Source: an uncultured Acidimicrobiales bacterium (GTDB taxonomy: Bacteria > Actinomycetota > Acidimicrobiia > Acidimicrobiales > SZUA-35). From it: DNA of 39,671 nt. Positions 18,684-26,689 of this stretch are shown here, piece by piece. A model generated the notes under the pieces. That model was given only the letters and a program-made list of their open reading frames with translations, ran no database searches and was not told the origin of the DNA. The stretch covers positions 1 through 39,671 of the forward strand of contig CALHCB010000183.1 of NCBI GenBank assembly GCA_937930695.1. The letters are read 5' to 3'. Each line of letters opens with the position of its first letter. Position 1 is the first letter of the stretch. Both the position numbers and the translations under genes were made by a program.

Positions 18684-19931
18684 ATGCTGGAACCAGAAGT
18701 AGACCCCGCAGAAGTCGGTCTCGATGCGTCACGCCTCCGCGGAATCGACGAGTTCGTCAAGACCACCTATCTCGACACGGGTCGCTACCCCGGCTACTCC
18801 TACCTCGTCAGCCGCAAGGGCAAGATCGCGCACGTGTCTCACCAGGGATACGACGCCGACGCGATGTTCCGCATCTTTTCGATGTCGAAACCGATCACGT
18901 CAATTGCCCTGCTCCAGCTGATCGAGCAGGGTAAGGCAAAGCTTGGCGATCCCGTCTCCCGGTTCATCCCGTCATGGGCTGATCTCCGGGTGTGGAGCGA
19001 CGGATCTCCAACGACCTATTCGACGACGTTTCCCGAACGAGAAATGGTCGTGCAGGATCTTCTGACACACACGTCGGGGCTCACGTACGGGTTCATGGCG
19101 AATCATCCCGTCGATGCCATCTACCGACATCAAGGCGTCGAGAGAGCACCAGGCAACACACTGGAGAACATGGTCGATCTGCTGGCCGAGATCCCACTGT
19201 TGTTCTCTCCGGGAACACAGTGGAGTTACAGCGTGGCAACTGATGTGTGCGGTCGGCTAGTCGAGATCATTTCCGGCCAATCGCTCGATGACTACCTCAC
19301 CGAACACATTCTCGAGCCACTCGAGATGGCCGACACTGCTTTCTACGTCGACGATGCAAAGGCAGATCGGCTGACACCGAACTACGCGCTGGCGAGCGTC
19401 TCTCCCTTTGGCGTCCCTGAAGGAGCTCCCCCAGACCCGAACGTCAACGAAGAGACGCTGCTGATCGATGACGGCGGGGAGAGTTCAGCCTTCCGGTCGC
19501 CGCCCACTTTCCTCTCAGGAGGAGGCGGATTGGTGTCAACGCTCGCGGACTATCACCGCTTCTGTCAGATGTTGCTGAACAAGGGTCAGCTCGACGGCAA
19601 ACGCATCATCGGACGCAAGACGCTGGAATTTGCCACGACCAACCATCTCCCTGGCGGCCGTGACCTGGCTGCGATGGGTCAGTCCGTCTTCAGCGAGACG
19701 AGCTACGAGGGAGTCGGATTCGGCCTTGGTTTCTCCGTGATGCTCGATCCGACGCAAGCACAAGTGATCAGTTCACCTGGTGAGTTTGCCTGGGGCGGAG
19801 CCGCTTCGACGCTCTTCTGGGTCGATCCAGAAGAGGAGCTCTTCGTGATCGGCCTCACCCAGCTGATGCCGTCCTCGGCCTATCCAATTCGCCAAGAGAT
19901 GAAGCAGATGGTGTACGGAGCGCTCACCTGA
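18684..19931 (+). CDS. Serine hydrolase of the class C beta-lactamase / family VIII esterase fold
   Basis: A 415-residue protein of the beta-lactamase superfamily with the nucleophile motif S-M-S-K (S66, K69) and the second-motif Tyr in GTQWSYSVATD. The C-terminal FAWGGAAST replaces the KTG box, as in family VIII esterases and other non-lactamase members. There is no signal peptide, so it is probably cytoplasmic and acts on an ester or amide that cannot be named. Neither a Shine-Dalgarno site nor a full TAnnnT box precedes the ATG; GACGAT 6 bases upstream (18672-18677) is a weak -10 candidate. It is separated from the upstream gene by a terminator. Confidence 0.85.
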   Translation: MLEPEVDPAEVGLDASRLRGIDEFVKTTYLDTGRYPGYSYLVSRKGKIAHVSHQGYDADAMFRIFSMSKPITSIALLQLIEQGKAKLGDPVSRFIPSWADLRVWSDGSPTTYSTTFPEREMVVQDLLTHTSGLTYGFMANHPVDAIYRHQGVERAPGNTLENMVDLLAEIPLLFSPGTQWSYSVATDVCGRLVEIISGQSLDDYLTEHILEPLEMADTAFYVDDAKADRLTPNYALASVSPFGVPEGAPPDPNVNEETLLIDDGGESSAFRSPPTFLSGGGGLVSTLADYHRFCQMLLNKGQLDGKRIIGRKTLEFATTNHLPGGRDLAAMGQSVFSETSYEGVGFGLGFSVMLDPTQAQVISSPGEFAWGGAASTLFWVDPEEELFVIGLTQLMPSSAYPIRQEMKQMVYGALT

Positions 19932-19947
19932 GCGCTACACCGAGATC

Positions 19948-20592
19948 GTGAATGTCGTCGGACACATCGCTGTTGCACAAGGACTCAGCAGCGACCCACG
20001 GGTTCATCTCGGCGCTGCACTGCCCGATCTGGCCACATTCGGCCGCTACCGGCTCACCCGGCCTTCTGAGCATCCCGACATTGCTGAAGGAGTGCGCCTC
20101 CATCACCGCACAGACGACGCGTTTCACGCCAGTGAGTGGTTTCGAAGCCGGCAGGGTCGGCTCCGGCTGCTTCTGGAACACGAACTCGGATTCAGTCGGG
20201 GCCAGGCTCGAGCGATCGCCCACGTTGGACCCGAGATGATGATCGACGGCGTCCTTCTTCGTTCCTCTGCCATGGGGGCTACGGTTCGTTCTGCCTTTGG
20301 CCAGCTGATCGTTGAGGAGAATCGGCTCGGGGAACTGGTGGATGAAGATGGTTGGCCGACGCATCTCATCGAGGTCGAGCGCAGGGGGTTGCCTGATGAT
20401 TACGACGACCCTCGAGCGGTTGCGGCGCGACTCGAACGAGTTCTGCGTCGACGCCCGAGGCTGCGATTCGAAATCGACCGCATTGAGGATGCGACAAGCG
20501 CCCTCATGACCGAAGTTGCTGGCATCTCTGTCTCGACGAACGACCTGATCACCGAACTGGTCGAGCTGGTCGAGAAATCCGCCGCTAGCTAG
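19948..20592 (+). CDS. Acyl carrier protein phosphodiesterase-like protein (DUF479-like)
   Basis: A 214-residue protein starting at GTG 19948, 16 bases after the hydrolase gene, so probably co-transcribed with it. The order GHIAVAQGLSSDPRVHLGAALPDL, then GVRLHHRTDDAFHASEWFR, then an HVGPEMMIDGVLL helix resembles AcpH/DUF479 proteins, in which His and Asp residues of an HD-like fold remove phosphopantetheine from acyl carrier protein. The match is by motif layout only and the C-terminal 100 residues are not recognisable, so the activity is tentative. Its end overlaps the end of recN by 8 bases, tail to tail. Confidence 0.55.
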   Translation: MNVVGHIAVAQGLSSDPRVHLGAALPDLATFGRYRLTRPSEHPDIAEGVRLHHRTDDAFHASEWFRSRQGRLRLLLEHELGFSRGQARAIAHVGPEMMIDGVLLRSSAMGATVRSAFGQLIVEENRLGELVDEDGWPTHLIEVERRGLPDDYDDPRAVAARLERVLRRRPRLRFEIDRIEDATSALMTEVAGISVSTNDLITELVELVEKSAAS

Positions 20593-22165
20593 GGCCCGCT
20601 CCGCTGGCGAGCAATTCCTTGGCGTGTGAACGAGCACTCTTGGAGTCAGGGTTACCAGACAGCATCCGAGCGAGCTCGGTCACCCTCGTCTTCTTGTCGA
20701 GCAGCATGATTTCGGAGACGGTGTCGGTATCGCCCTGGCGCTTTCGAACAATGAGATGGCTGTCGGCACAGGCTGCGACCTGCGGCAGGTGGGTCACCAC
20801 CAGGACCTGATGACGGTCACCAAGCGCGGCCAGCGCTGCCCCCACCGCGTGCCCGGCCTCACCGCCGATTCCTGCGTCGACCTCGTCGAAAACAAGCACC
20901 GGCGGCGCCTCAGACAACACGCTGCGGAGCGCCAACATCGTTCGAGCCAGCTCACCACCCGATGCAACCTTGGACAGCGGTTGGAGGGCCGACCCGGGAT
21001 TGGCTGCGAGGGTGAAGACCACTTCTGCGCCGTCCTCGCCGTCGACCTCGATGCCGATCTTGGCCTTCGGCATCGCGAGGTCGACCAACCACGCCTCAAT
21101 CGCAGCGGCAAGATCCGGCGCAGCAGCCCGTCGCGCGGCCTTGACCGAAGCTGCGGCCTTGGCCAGCACAGCCGCTGCCGTCGCACGCTCGGCATCGAGC
21201 TGCTCAGCTCGGACGTCGTGTTCTTCCAGCTCGGCAAGTCGATCGGCGAGGCGACGATGCTCGGCCATGACCTCGCCGAGGTCGTCGCCGTATTTCCTGC
21301 AGAGTTGCCGCAAGAGGTGACGCCGTGTTTGCACAGCTTCCAGTGCAGTCGGGTCAGGATCGATTCCTTCGCTGACACCACGGACGGAATCTCCAAGATC
21401 ATCCAGCTCAGCCAGCAAGTCTCGTAGCCGAGTTGCCTCGCTCGCATACGGAGGGCGCCCTTCGATCCGGCCCAGGGCCAAGGCTACGCGATCACGGATC
21501 CCGTCGTCGCCGACAAGGTCGTCGAGAATCAAGCCAGATGCTTCCTGGTGCTCAACGGCGTTGGCGAGGAGTTCTTCTCGTTCGGCGAGCTCGCCGTCCT
21601 CGTTCTCATTTTCGATCGCCGCGTCGTCGAGCTCTCGAACTTGGTAGCTGAGGAGGTCGAGCTCTCGGGCGCGTGTCCGTTCATCGCCGCCAAGTTCGGC
21701 GAGGGCCGCTTCGATCTCGGCAACCCGCTGTCGGGCAGCCTCGAGCTCTGACAAGTCAACACGGCCGAATTGATCGAGGGCAGCCCGCTGCGCGGGAACA
21801 CCAAGAAGCGACTGATGCGAGTGCTGACCGTGGAGGTCCACGAGCCGTTCACCAAGATCTGACAACGCCGACGCAGTGGCCGGACGCCCGTTGATGTAGC
21901 CACGAGAACGTCCCTCGACGGGGATCACCCTGGTGACAACAAACTCTTCGTCGTCGAGCACAAACCGGCCATCGACCGTTGCCTCCGCTGCACCCGGTCG
22001 CACGAAGCCAGGATCGGCTCGACCACCCATCAAGAGGTTGATCGCATCGACCAGGAGTGTCTTTCCTGCGCCGGTTTCGCCGGTCAGCGCAATCATTCCC
22101 GACGGCAATTCCAAGGTGACCCGATCGATGACCCCGAGGTCGGCGACTACCAGCTCGCTCAACAT
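20585..22165 (-). CDS. recN: DNA repair ATPase RecN
   Basis: RecN is an SMC-like ATPase that acts early in double-strand break repair. The 526-residue protein has a Walker A at residues 29-36 (GETGAGKT), a long Ala/Glu/Arg-rich coiled-coil middle, the ABC signature VASGGELART and the Walker B PVLVFDEVDAGIGGEAG. It is somewhat shorter than E. coli RecN (553), consistent with a shorter coiled coil. The start overlaps the nadK stop by one base (TGATG). The tlyA-nadK-recN order is conserved in actinobacteria. No SOS operator was recognised upstream of the operon. Confidence 0.95.
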   Translation of the reverse strand: MLSELVVADLGVIDRVTLELPSGMIALTGETGAGKTLLVDAINLLMGGRADPGFVRPGAAEATVDGRFVLDDEEFVVTRVIPVEGRSRGYINGRPATASALSDLGERLVDLHGQHSHQSLLGVPAQRAALDQFGRVDLSELEAARQRVAEIEAALAELGGDERTRARELDLLSYQVRELDDAAIENENEDGELAEREELLANAVEHQEASGLILDDLVGDDGIRDRVALALGRIEGRPPYASEATRLRDLLAELDDLGDSVRGVSEGIDPDPTALEAVQTRRHLLRQLCRKYGDDLGEVMAEHRRLADRLAELEEHDVRAEQLDAERATAAAVLAKAAASVKAARRAAAPDLAAAIEAWLVDLAMPKAKIGIEVDGEDGAEVVFTLAANPGSALQPLSKVASGGELARTMLALRSVLSEAPPVLVFDEVDAGIGGEAGHAVGAALAALGDRHQVLVVTHLPQVAACADSHLIVRKRQGDTDTVSEIMLLDKKTRVTELARMLSGNPDSKSARSHAKELLASGAGPS

Positions 22166-23034
22166 CAGCGATCCTCGAGTCCGAACTTCTCTTTGAGCAC
22201 GGTGTGAAAATCGGTTTCTTCATGCACGACGAACTGTGCCCGCTGCTCAGATGCTCGACAGACAATGCTCTCCCCCGGCTCGAGTCGAGTGAGTTGCCGT
22301 CCATCGATCGACACGATCGCGGGCCGGTAGCCGTCGATGACGAGCTCGACCTCGGTGGAAGGAGCGAGCACCATTGACCGATCGAAGACCATGTGGGCCG
22401 CCACGGGTGTGACGACGAGGGCCTCAAATCCTGGTTCGACGATCGGCCCACCAGCCGACAACGAGTACGCCGTACTTCCCGTTGGTGTAGCGACGATGAG
22501 TCCATCAGCGAGGTAGCGAGTGAACCGGTTGCCGCCGATCTTGGCAACGACCGACACCGTGTGACCGGCTTCTGCCCGTTCGACGACGACCTCATTGAGC
22601 GCCAAGGCCTGCTCGGATGCTCCGGTTGCGGCCGCGCTCTTCACTGACACGTCGAGCAACATGCGTTCCTCGACAGCCAGCTCGCCCCGGTGCCATTGGC
22701 CTAAGGCTTGTTCAAGATCGTCTGGATCGACGCTCGTCAGATAGCCAAGCTGCCCGACATTGACTCCCATGATCGGGACGCCATGGCAGGCAACCAAGTT
22801 GGTGGACCGGAGCATCGTTCCGTCTCCGCCGAGGGACATGCAAAGGTCGAGATCTGGGCCAAAGTCATCGTCGTGGACTGCCAAATCTGGTCGACCGAGC
22901 AGCTCGGCATCGGCCTTCGGCAGACATCCAGCGACAGCTTGTGCATCGCACCACTCGAGCGCTCGCGCCGCCAGTTCGAGCGCCTCGGGACGGTAGTGAT
23001 GAAGCACGAGTCCGATCGTGGAGACCGCGGTCAC
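22165..23034 (-). CDS. nadK: NAD kinase
   Basis: NadK phosphorylates NAD to NADP. The 289-residue protein has the GGDGT motif at residues 69-73, the ALNEVVVERA segment that contacts the nicotinamide ribose, and DGLIVATPTGSTAYSLSAGGPIV, the conserved C-terminal block. The GTG start at 23034 overlaps the tlyA stop (GTGA), and the stop overlaps the recN start. Confidence 0.96.
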   Translation of the reverse strand: MTAVSTIGLVLHHYRPEALELAARALEWCDAQAVAGCLPKADAELLGRPDLAVHDDDFGPDLDLCMSLGGDGTMLRSTNLVACHGVPIMGVNVGQLGYLTSVDPDDLEQALGQWHRGELAVEERMLLDVSVKSAAATGASEQALALNEVVVERAEAGHTVSVVAKIGGNRFTRYLADGLIVATPTGSTAYSLSAGGPIVEPGFEALVVTPVAAHMVFDRSMVLAPSTEVELVIDGYRPAIVSIDGRQLTRLEPGESIVCRASEQRAQFVVHEETDFHTVLKEKFGLEDR

Positions 23035-23819
23035 GGGCTCGCCTCCTGGGCGGCGTCGAAACGTTCACTTTCGTGCTGTGGGTCGTGTGAAAAGTGTGCG
23101 ACGAATTCGATGTTGCCCGCAGATCCAGTCACAGGAGACTCCATGACATCCAGCATGACAGCTCCCACTGACAATGCGACGATTCTGACCTCTTCAATGA
23201 CCCGTTCCCGGATAGCCGGGTCAGTGATAACGCCTTTACCGCGCGACGCTTCCTCTCGACCCGCCTCGAACTGAGGCTTGATGAGCAAGAGCATCGAGGC
23301 ACCCGGAACTACCATCGTCACAAGCGCGGGAATCACGAGCTTCAGGGAGATGAATGAGAGATCTCCGACCACCAAATCCACAGGGCCGCCCAGGTCCTCT
23401 GGTCGAAGAGTTCGCACGTCAGTTTGTTCGTGAACTTCAACTCGGTTGCTCGATCGAAGGCGCTCATGAAGCTGATGGGTCCCAACATCGACGGCGTACA
23501 CCCGCTTAGCTCCACGCTGGATCAAGCAGTCGGTGAATCCTCCCGTTGAGGATCCGGCATCGAGCACGCGCATGCCCGACGGATCGATCCCGAAGTGGTC
23601 GAGTCCTGCCTCGAGTTTTCCACCGGCTCGGCTGACGTACTTGGGACGGGGGCCCAGAATCTGGAGATCATCTGACGGCAAAACGAGACGAGCCGGCTTG
23701 GTGGCGGGGGCACCCCCCACAATCACCGAGCCGGCGTCGATCTCACGTCGTGCTGCTTCTCGACTGGGTGCGAGTCCTCGTCGAACGAGTTCCGCATCAA
23801 GTCGTCGCCTGGCCACCAT
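23031..23819 (-). CDS. tlyA: rRNA 2'-O-methyltransferase TlyA (S4-FtsJ)
   Basis: TlyA methylates 2'-hydroxyls in rRNA (16S C1409 and 23S C1920 in mycobacteria; its loss there gives capreomycin resistance). The 262-residue protein starts with an S4 RNA-binding domain (RRRLDAELVRRG...REIDAGSVIVGG). The FtsJ-type fold follows, with the SAM motif LDAGSSTGGFTDCL and the catalytic-lysine region VSRAGGKLEAGL. The ATG at 23819 is chosen over 23984: the extra 55 residues are a frame-shifted reading of the neighbouring Lys-rich gene, and TACCGT lies 8 bases before 23819. Confidence 0.94.
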   Translation of the reverse strand: MVARRRLDAELVRRGLAPSREAARREIDAGSVIVGGAPATKPARLVLPSDDLQILGPRPKYVSRAGGKLEAGLDHFGIDPSGMRVLDAGSSTGGFTDCLIQRGAKRVYAVDVGTHQLHERLRSSNRVEVHEQTDVRTLRPEDLGGPVDLVVGDLSFISLKLVIPALVTMVVPGASMLLLIKPQFEAGREEASRGKGVITDPAIRERVIEEVRIVALSVGAVMLDVMESPVTGSAGNIEFVAHFSHDPQHESERFDAAQEASP

Positions 23820-23827
23820 GACCTGCG

Positions 23828-23833
23828 ACGGTA
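23828..23833 (-). promoter_or_regulatory. -10 hexamer of tlyA-nadK-recN
   Basis: TACCGT on the minus strand, 8 bases before the ATG at 23819, in the 22-base gap after the Ala/Lys-rich gene. Confidence 0.45.
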
Positions 23834-23841
23834 CTGGCTGG

Positions 23842-24249
23842 TCAGGCAGCAGACTTCTTCGCGGTGGCCTTCTTCGCCACAGGCTTCTTGGCGGCTGGCT
23901 TCTTCTTGGCCGCTGCCTTCTTCGCTGCAGGCTTGGCAGCCTTCTCAGCTTTGAGAACGCGAGCTTCAAGCGTCTCGAGCTCACGACGGGTTACCGGGGC
24001 GAATCCGGCGGCGAACTCGACGGTGCCACGAATGGACTTCTCCACGCGTGACACAACCGGGTCGGCCAAGTCGATGAGCGGCTTGGCCTGCTTCTCGACC
24101 AGCGAAAGAACGGGCTCGGTGGCCTTCTCGACGAGCGAGACGGTGCTGTTCATTTGCTGAGCGAATTGGCTGCGGGCGCTCCCGATGGCCTCTTCGACCG
24201 AGTCGGTTGCCGCATCGGCGAACTTGTTGATGGTTTCGGAGGTGATCAT
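23842..24249 (-). CDS. Phasin-like protein with histone H1-like Ala/Lys-rich tail
   Basis: A 135-residue two-part protein. Residues 1-95 are amphipathic, helix-forming and free of Cys and Trp, with repeated SLVEKATEPVLSLVEKQAKP-like turns, resembling phasin or apolipoprotein-type helices. The last 40 or so residues are PAAKKA/KKPVAKKA repeats like bacterial histone H1-type tails. A DNA- or polyphosphate-associated role is plausible but not shown. The first ATG (24255) abuts a TAGGGT box; the ATG at 24249 lies 6 bases after that box and is preferred. The promoter also has a TTGCAA -35 at 17-bp spacing, the best promoter in the window, so it may be strongly expressed. Confidence 0.8.
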   Translation of the reverse strand: MITSETINKFADAATDSVEEAIGSARSQFAQQMNSTVSLVEKATEPVLSLVEKQAKPLIDLADPVVSRVEKSIRGTVEFAAGFAPVTRRELETLEARVLKAEKAAKPAAKKAAAKKKPAAKKPVAKKATAKKSAA

Positions 24250-24255
24250 GCCCAT

Positions 24256-24284
24256 ACCCTACAGCAGCTCTCAGTTGCTTGCAA
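24256..24284 (-). promoter_or_regulatory. Promoter of the Ala/Lys-rich protein gene
   Basis: -35 TTGCAA (24279-24284) and -10 TAGGGT (24256-24261) with exactly 17 bases between, on the minus strand. The ATG at 24249 follows the -10 after 6 bases. The rest of the gap up to 24505 shows no convincing gene. Confidence 0.65.
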
Positions 24285-24505
24285 TAGTTAGCACTCGAAA
24301 GTAGGGGGTTCGAGACGAACGTCACATCCCACACCCCGCCTTCGAAGTCCGCCTCGGGCAGCCGATCGCGCACTGCCGCGGTGAGCGCGGCTGAAGCGAT
24401 GTCGAACGAAGGCCTCCTAGAATCAGCACGACGCCTTGGAGCCATGATCGACCCGACGGACGCAAAGTTCCGACTCCGAACGGACGACTCAACCCCAAAG
24501 GCAAC

Positions 24506-25678
24506 TCATCTCACGGTCTGGGCGAGTGACAAGCCGAGCGGCTGCGAACTGAGCAATTCTGGCCCCGATGCGGTCACGAGAATCTGCTCTTCGAGCTTCA
24601 CCGATTCAGAGCCTCCAGGAGGGGCGGCCAGAGCTTCAACACACAGCACCATTCCTTCTTGAACTTCGCCGTCATAGCCGCTTTCAGCAAAGTGATCCCG
24701 ATTCAAGATGAGCGGGTATTCGTTGCACAACCCGATGCCATGAGCGACCGCTGCGTTCGTGACCGAGTGAATTTCCGGCTCGGGAAGATGGGCGGCGTGA
24801 GCGATTTCTGCAAACGAAGCTCCGGGAACAAAGAGGTCAACGTTGTGCGCGAGCTGCTCGTGGGCCGCCTCGTACAGCCGTTGCTGGTTCGGAGTTGGAC
24901 ACCTATCACCCGCGACCCAGGTGCGAGAGATATCCACCGAATAGCCACCGACACCGATCAGGTCAGTATCAAACGCCACAAGGTCACCATCGTGAATCAT
25001 GTTGTCGGAACACTCCTGATACCAGGGATTTGTACGCTTCCCCGCGGTCAGCAGGCGCGTCTCCAACCACTCGCCGCCCCTGGCGATGTTCGCTCGGTGG
25101 AGTTCAGACCAGACCTGCTGTTCGGTCAGCCCTGGACGAAGGCCAGCACGCATCTCCCCAATGGCCTCATCGCATGCATCGACCGCCCGCCGCACTGCAT
25201 CGACCTCGGCTGGAGTCTTGATCATGCGAGCCGAATTCGCGATCCGCTGGCCGTCATGAAGGCGAATATTGGCCGATCTGAGCTCGTCAGCACCGAGCGG
25301 GTCGAGACGATCAACCGCGAGGTCTCGGCCATCGAGGAGGCTCGAGATTTCCTCAGCCCAACGCCGGGCGAACTCTGGGGTTCGACTCCCCGTGATGAAG
25401 TCATACCAGGACACCGCAGGGCGAATTTGGTCGACCGCTGGATGACCAACCGAGAGGTGTTCGCAGCCCTTGAACTCGAACAAGACCACGTCGCCCACCA
25501 ACGGCACAAAGACGTATCGACATGCGTTGTGCAGGGAGTACACCTGCATGTTCGAAGTGCCGGTTGCGTAGCGGATATTGATCGGGTCATAGAACAGGCC
25601 CCCACCGCAGCCTGAGGCCTCGAGACTGCGCCGGAGTCGACCCAGCCGGCCCAGTTCGAGTTCGTGCGCTGGACTCAC
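24506..25678 (-). CDS. M24 (creatinase/aminopeptidase P fold) metalloenzyme, DddP-like
   Basis: A 390-residue M24-fold protein that closely resembles the DMSP lyase DddP, as I recall that sequence. Shared blocks are YDPINIRYATGTSNMQ (30-45), RGGEWLETRLL (200-210), RTNPWYQEC (215-223) and VLCVEAL (344-350). Six candidate metal ligands, D237, D239, D249, H313, E348 and E363, have the spacing of the DddP ligands (+2, +10, +64, +35, +15); ordinary M24 peptidases have five. The residue aligned with the proposed catalytic Asp of DddP (six after the His) is Asn319 here, so DMSP cleavage is doubtful. The GTG start overlaps the dioxygenase gene stop (GTGA). It could be a related lyase, hydrolase or dipeptidase. 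Confidence 0.85.
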   Translation of the reverse strand: MSPAHELELGRLGRLRRSLEASGCGGGLFYDPINIRYATGTSNMQVYSLHNACRYVFVPLVGDVVLFEFKGCEHLSVGHPAVDQIRPAVSWYDFITGSRTPEFARRWAEEISSLLDGRDLAVDRLDPLGADELRSANIRLHDGQRIANSARMIKTPAEVDAVRRAVDACDEAIGEMRAGLRPGLTEQQVWSELHRANIARGGEWLETRLLTAGKRTNPWYQECSDNMIHDGDLVAFDTDLIGVGGYSVDISRTWVAGDRCPTPNQQRLYEAAHEQLAHNVDLFVPGASFAEIAHAAHLPEPEIHSVTNAAVAHGIGLCNEYPLILNRDHFAESGYDGEVQEGMVLCVEALAAPPGGSESVKLEEQILVTASGPELLSSQPLGLSLAQTVR

Positions 25679-26565
25679 AAGATCAGCCCGTCTGTTCCGA
25701 GCCGACTGACCTCGGCGGCGACGATGTGGGCCTCGGTCACACGCCCATAGACCCGTCGAGTCCGATCGAGCGGGCCAATGAGCCCTGGCTGGCCCGCATA
25801 GGACAAGACCAAGACATGCCGTGGATTGACGCCCTCGACAGTTGACACCCGATGGAGGGAATAACGGCCACAGAACAATTGAAGTTCGCCGTTCTCGCAG
25901 TCAGCGACTCGGATCGACGTTCGATCGCTTCCATCCAGCACCGCAGACAATCCTTCGAGATTCTCTCGCCCTGGAGCTCGCAAATCCTTGCTGTATTCGA
26001 ACAAGCCACCGCCGTCTGGCTTGCGAATCATCAAGGTCACAACAAACTCGTTGGTGTCGTAGTGCCAGGGATACTGACCTTCCGGGGGAAGAATCGTGGC
26101 AACGAGACCGGCCAGCGGATCGGCGTATTCGTAGACCTTCGACTGACCGACCGTCGCCGCCACGAACTCTTTGAACACCGGCGACGCATACAGCCGTGCC
26201 GCCGCAGAGTACGGGGGAATCATGTCGCGGGTCACGTGGCCCGCGTTCCACCCCATCGTCACCCGGCGCGGATCTCCTGGGTCGAGTTCGGCCTCCAGAT
26301 CATCCCGTGCGTACACCGTTCCCTCGTGACGACGAATCGCAACGTGCGTCGCAGCCTCAGAAATTTGTGCCGCGATCGATGCCAGAGCCTCAGGACGGAG
26401 AAATCCGGGCAACGATGCGGCGCCTGACTCTCCAAGATCACTTCGAACCGCTTCGATCAGTTCCGAACCAGCCTTGCCGCGATCGGAGATCGGATAGCGC
26501 TCCAGATCGACCACGTCATCGAGCCACCCCTGTTCGGGATCGGCCAACATCTGTTCGAGACTCAC
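25675..26565 (-). CDS. Fe(II)/2-oxoglutarate-dependent dioxygenase-like protein
   Basis: A 296-residue cytoplasmic protein with the facial-triad pattern of Fe(II)/2-oxoglutarate oxygenases. H168 and D170 lie in PWHYDTNEFVVTL, the distal His is H238 in GRYSLHRV, and R249 in NPRHVLVLSY is the likely 2-oxoglutarate anchor. The blocks resemble the ArpA and BesD/HalB-like group; BesD-type halogenases have Gly in place of the Asp, so this one should hydroxylate or oxidise, not halogenate. The substrate is unknown. The GTG at 26565 is chosen because GGAAGGAC lies 5 bases before it; a reading from 26595 adds ten residues across that site. It is coupled to the DddP-like gene and divergent from lysR. 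Confidence 0.8.
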   Translation of the reverse strand: MSLEQMLADPEQGWLDDVVDLERYPISDRGKAGSELIEAVRSDLGESGAASLPGFLRPEALASIAAQISEAATHVAIRRHEGTVYARDDLEAELDPGDPRRVTMGWNAGHVTRDMIPPYSAAARLYASPVFKEFVAATVGQSKVYEYADPLAGLVATILPPEGQYPWHYDTNEFVVTLMIRKPDGGGLFEYSKDLRAPGRENLEGLSAVLDGSDRTSIRVADCENGELQLFCGRYSLHRVSTVEGVNPRHVLVLSYAGQPGLIGPLDRTRRVYGRVTEAHIVAAEVSRLGTDGLIL

Positions 26566-26570
26566 TCTGT

Positions 26571-26578
26571 GTCCTTCC
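26571..26578 (-). promoter_or_regulatory. Ribosome binding site of the dioxygenase-like gene
   Basis: GGAAGGAC on the minus strand, 5 bases before the GTG at 26565. It decides the start. Confidence 0.6.
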
Positions 26579-26587
26579 GGTATCCAA

Positions 26588-26604
26588 CAACGCATCCTGC
26601 GTTG
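26588..26604. promoter_or_regulatory. Perfect inverted repeat in the leader of the dioxygenase operon
   Basis: CAACGCA-TCC-TGCGTTG, 7-bp arms with a 3-base centre, 22-38 bases upstream of the dioxygenase start. It could be a second operator or a small mRNA hairpin. It does not fit T-N11-A. Confidence 0.45.
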
Positions 26605-26659
26605 CCATTAGGAAGCCACAACCTCAACCATGCGTCCAACGAATCTTTCTTCCCCTAAG

Positions 26660-26678
26660 ACATGAACCGTTTTCATGT
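26660..26678. promoter_or_regulatory. LysR-type T-N11-A operator
   Basis: ACATGAA-CCGTT-TTCATGT, a perfect 7-bp inverted repeat with a 5-base centre that contains T-N11-A, the LysR consensus. It lies between the divergent operon and lysR, and its last base is the first base of the lysR -10 box. This is the usual arrangement for autorepression plus activation of the divergent genes. Confidence 0.75.
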
Positions 26679-26683
26679 ACTCT
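26678..26683 (+). promoter_or_regulatory. -10 hexamer of lysR (leaderless)
   Basis: TACTCT, 6 bases before the ATG at 26690 and touching the palindrome that ends at 26678. Confidence 0.5.
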
Positions 26684-26689
26684 CCAACC

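Noticed and set aside
24288-24296. TTAGCACTC, identical to one half of the CIRCE/HrcA operator
   Set aside because: The second half (GAGTGCTAA after 9 bases) is missing; the sequence there is unrelated, so it is probably chance.
24300-24325. GGGGGTTCGAGAC-like string resembling a tRNA T-arm
   Set aside because: No acceptor stem, anticodon arm or CCA-side complement can be placed around it.
23981-24445. Minus-strand open frame of 154 codons between the DddP-like and Ala/Lys-rich genes
   Set aside because: It runs through the promoter and the coding region of the Ala/Lys-rich gene in another frame, and its second half is clearly a frame-shifted shadow. The first 50 residues look protein-like but match nothing I recognise.
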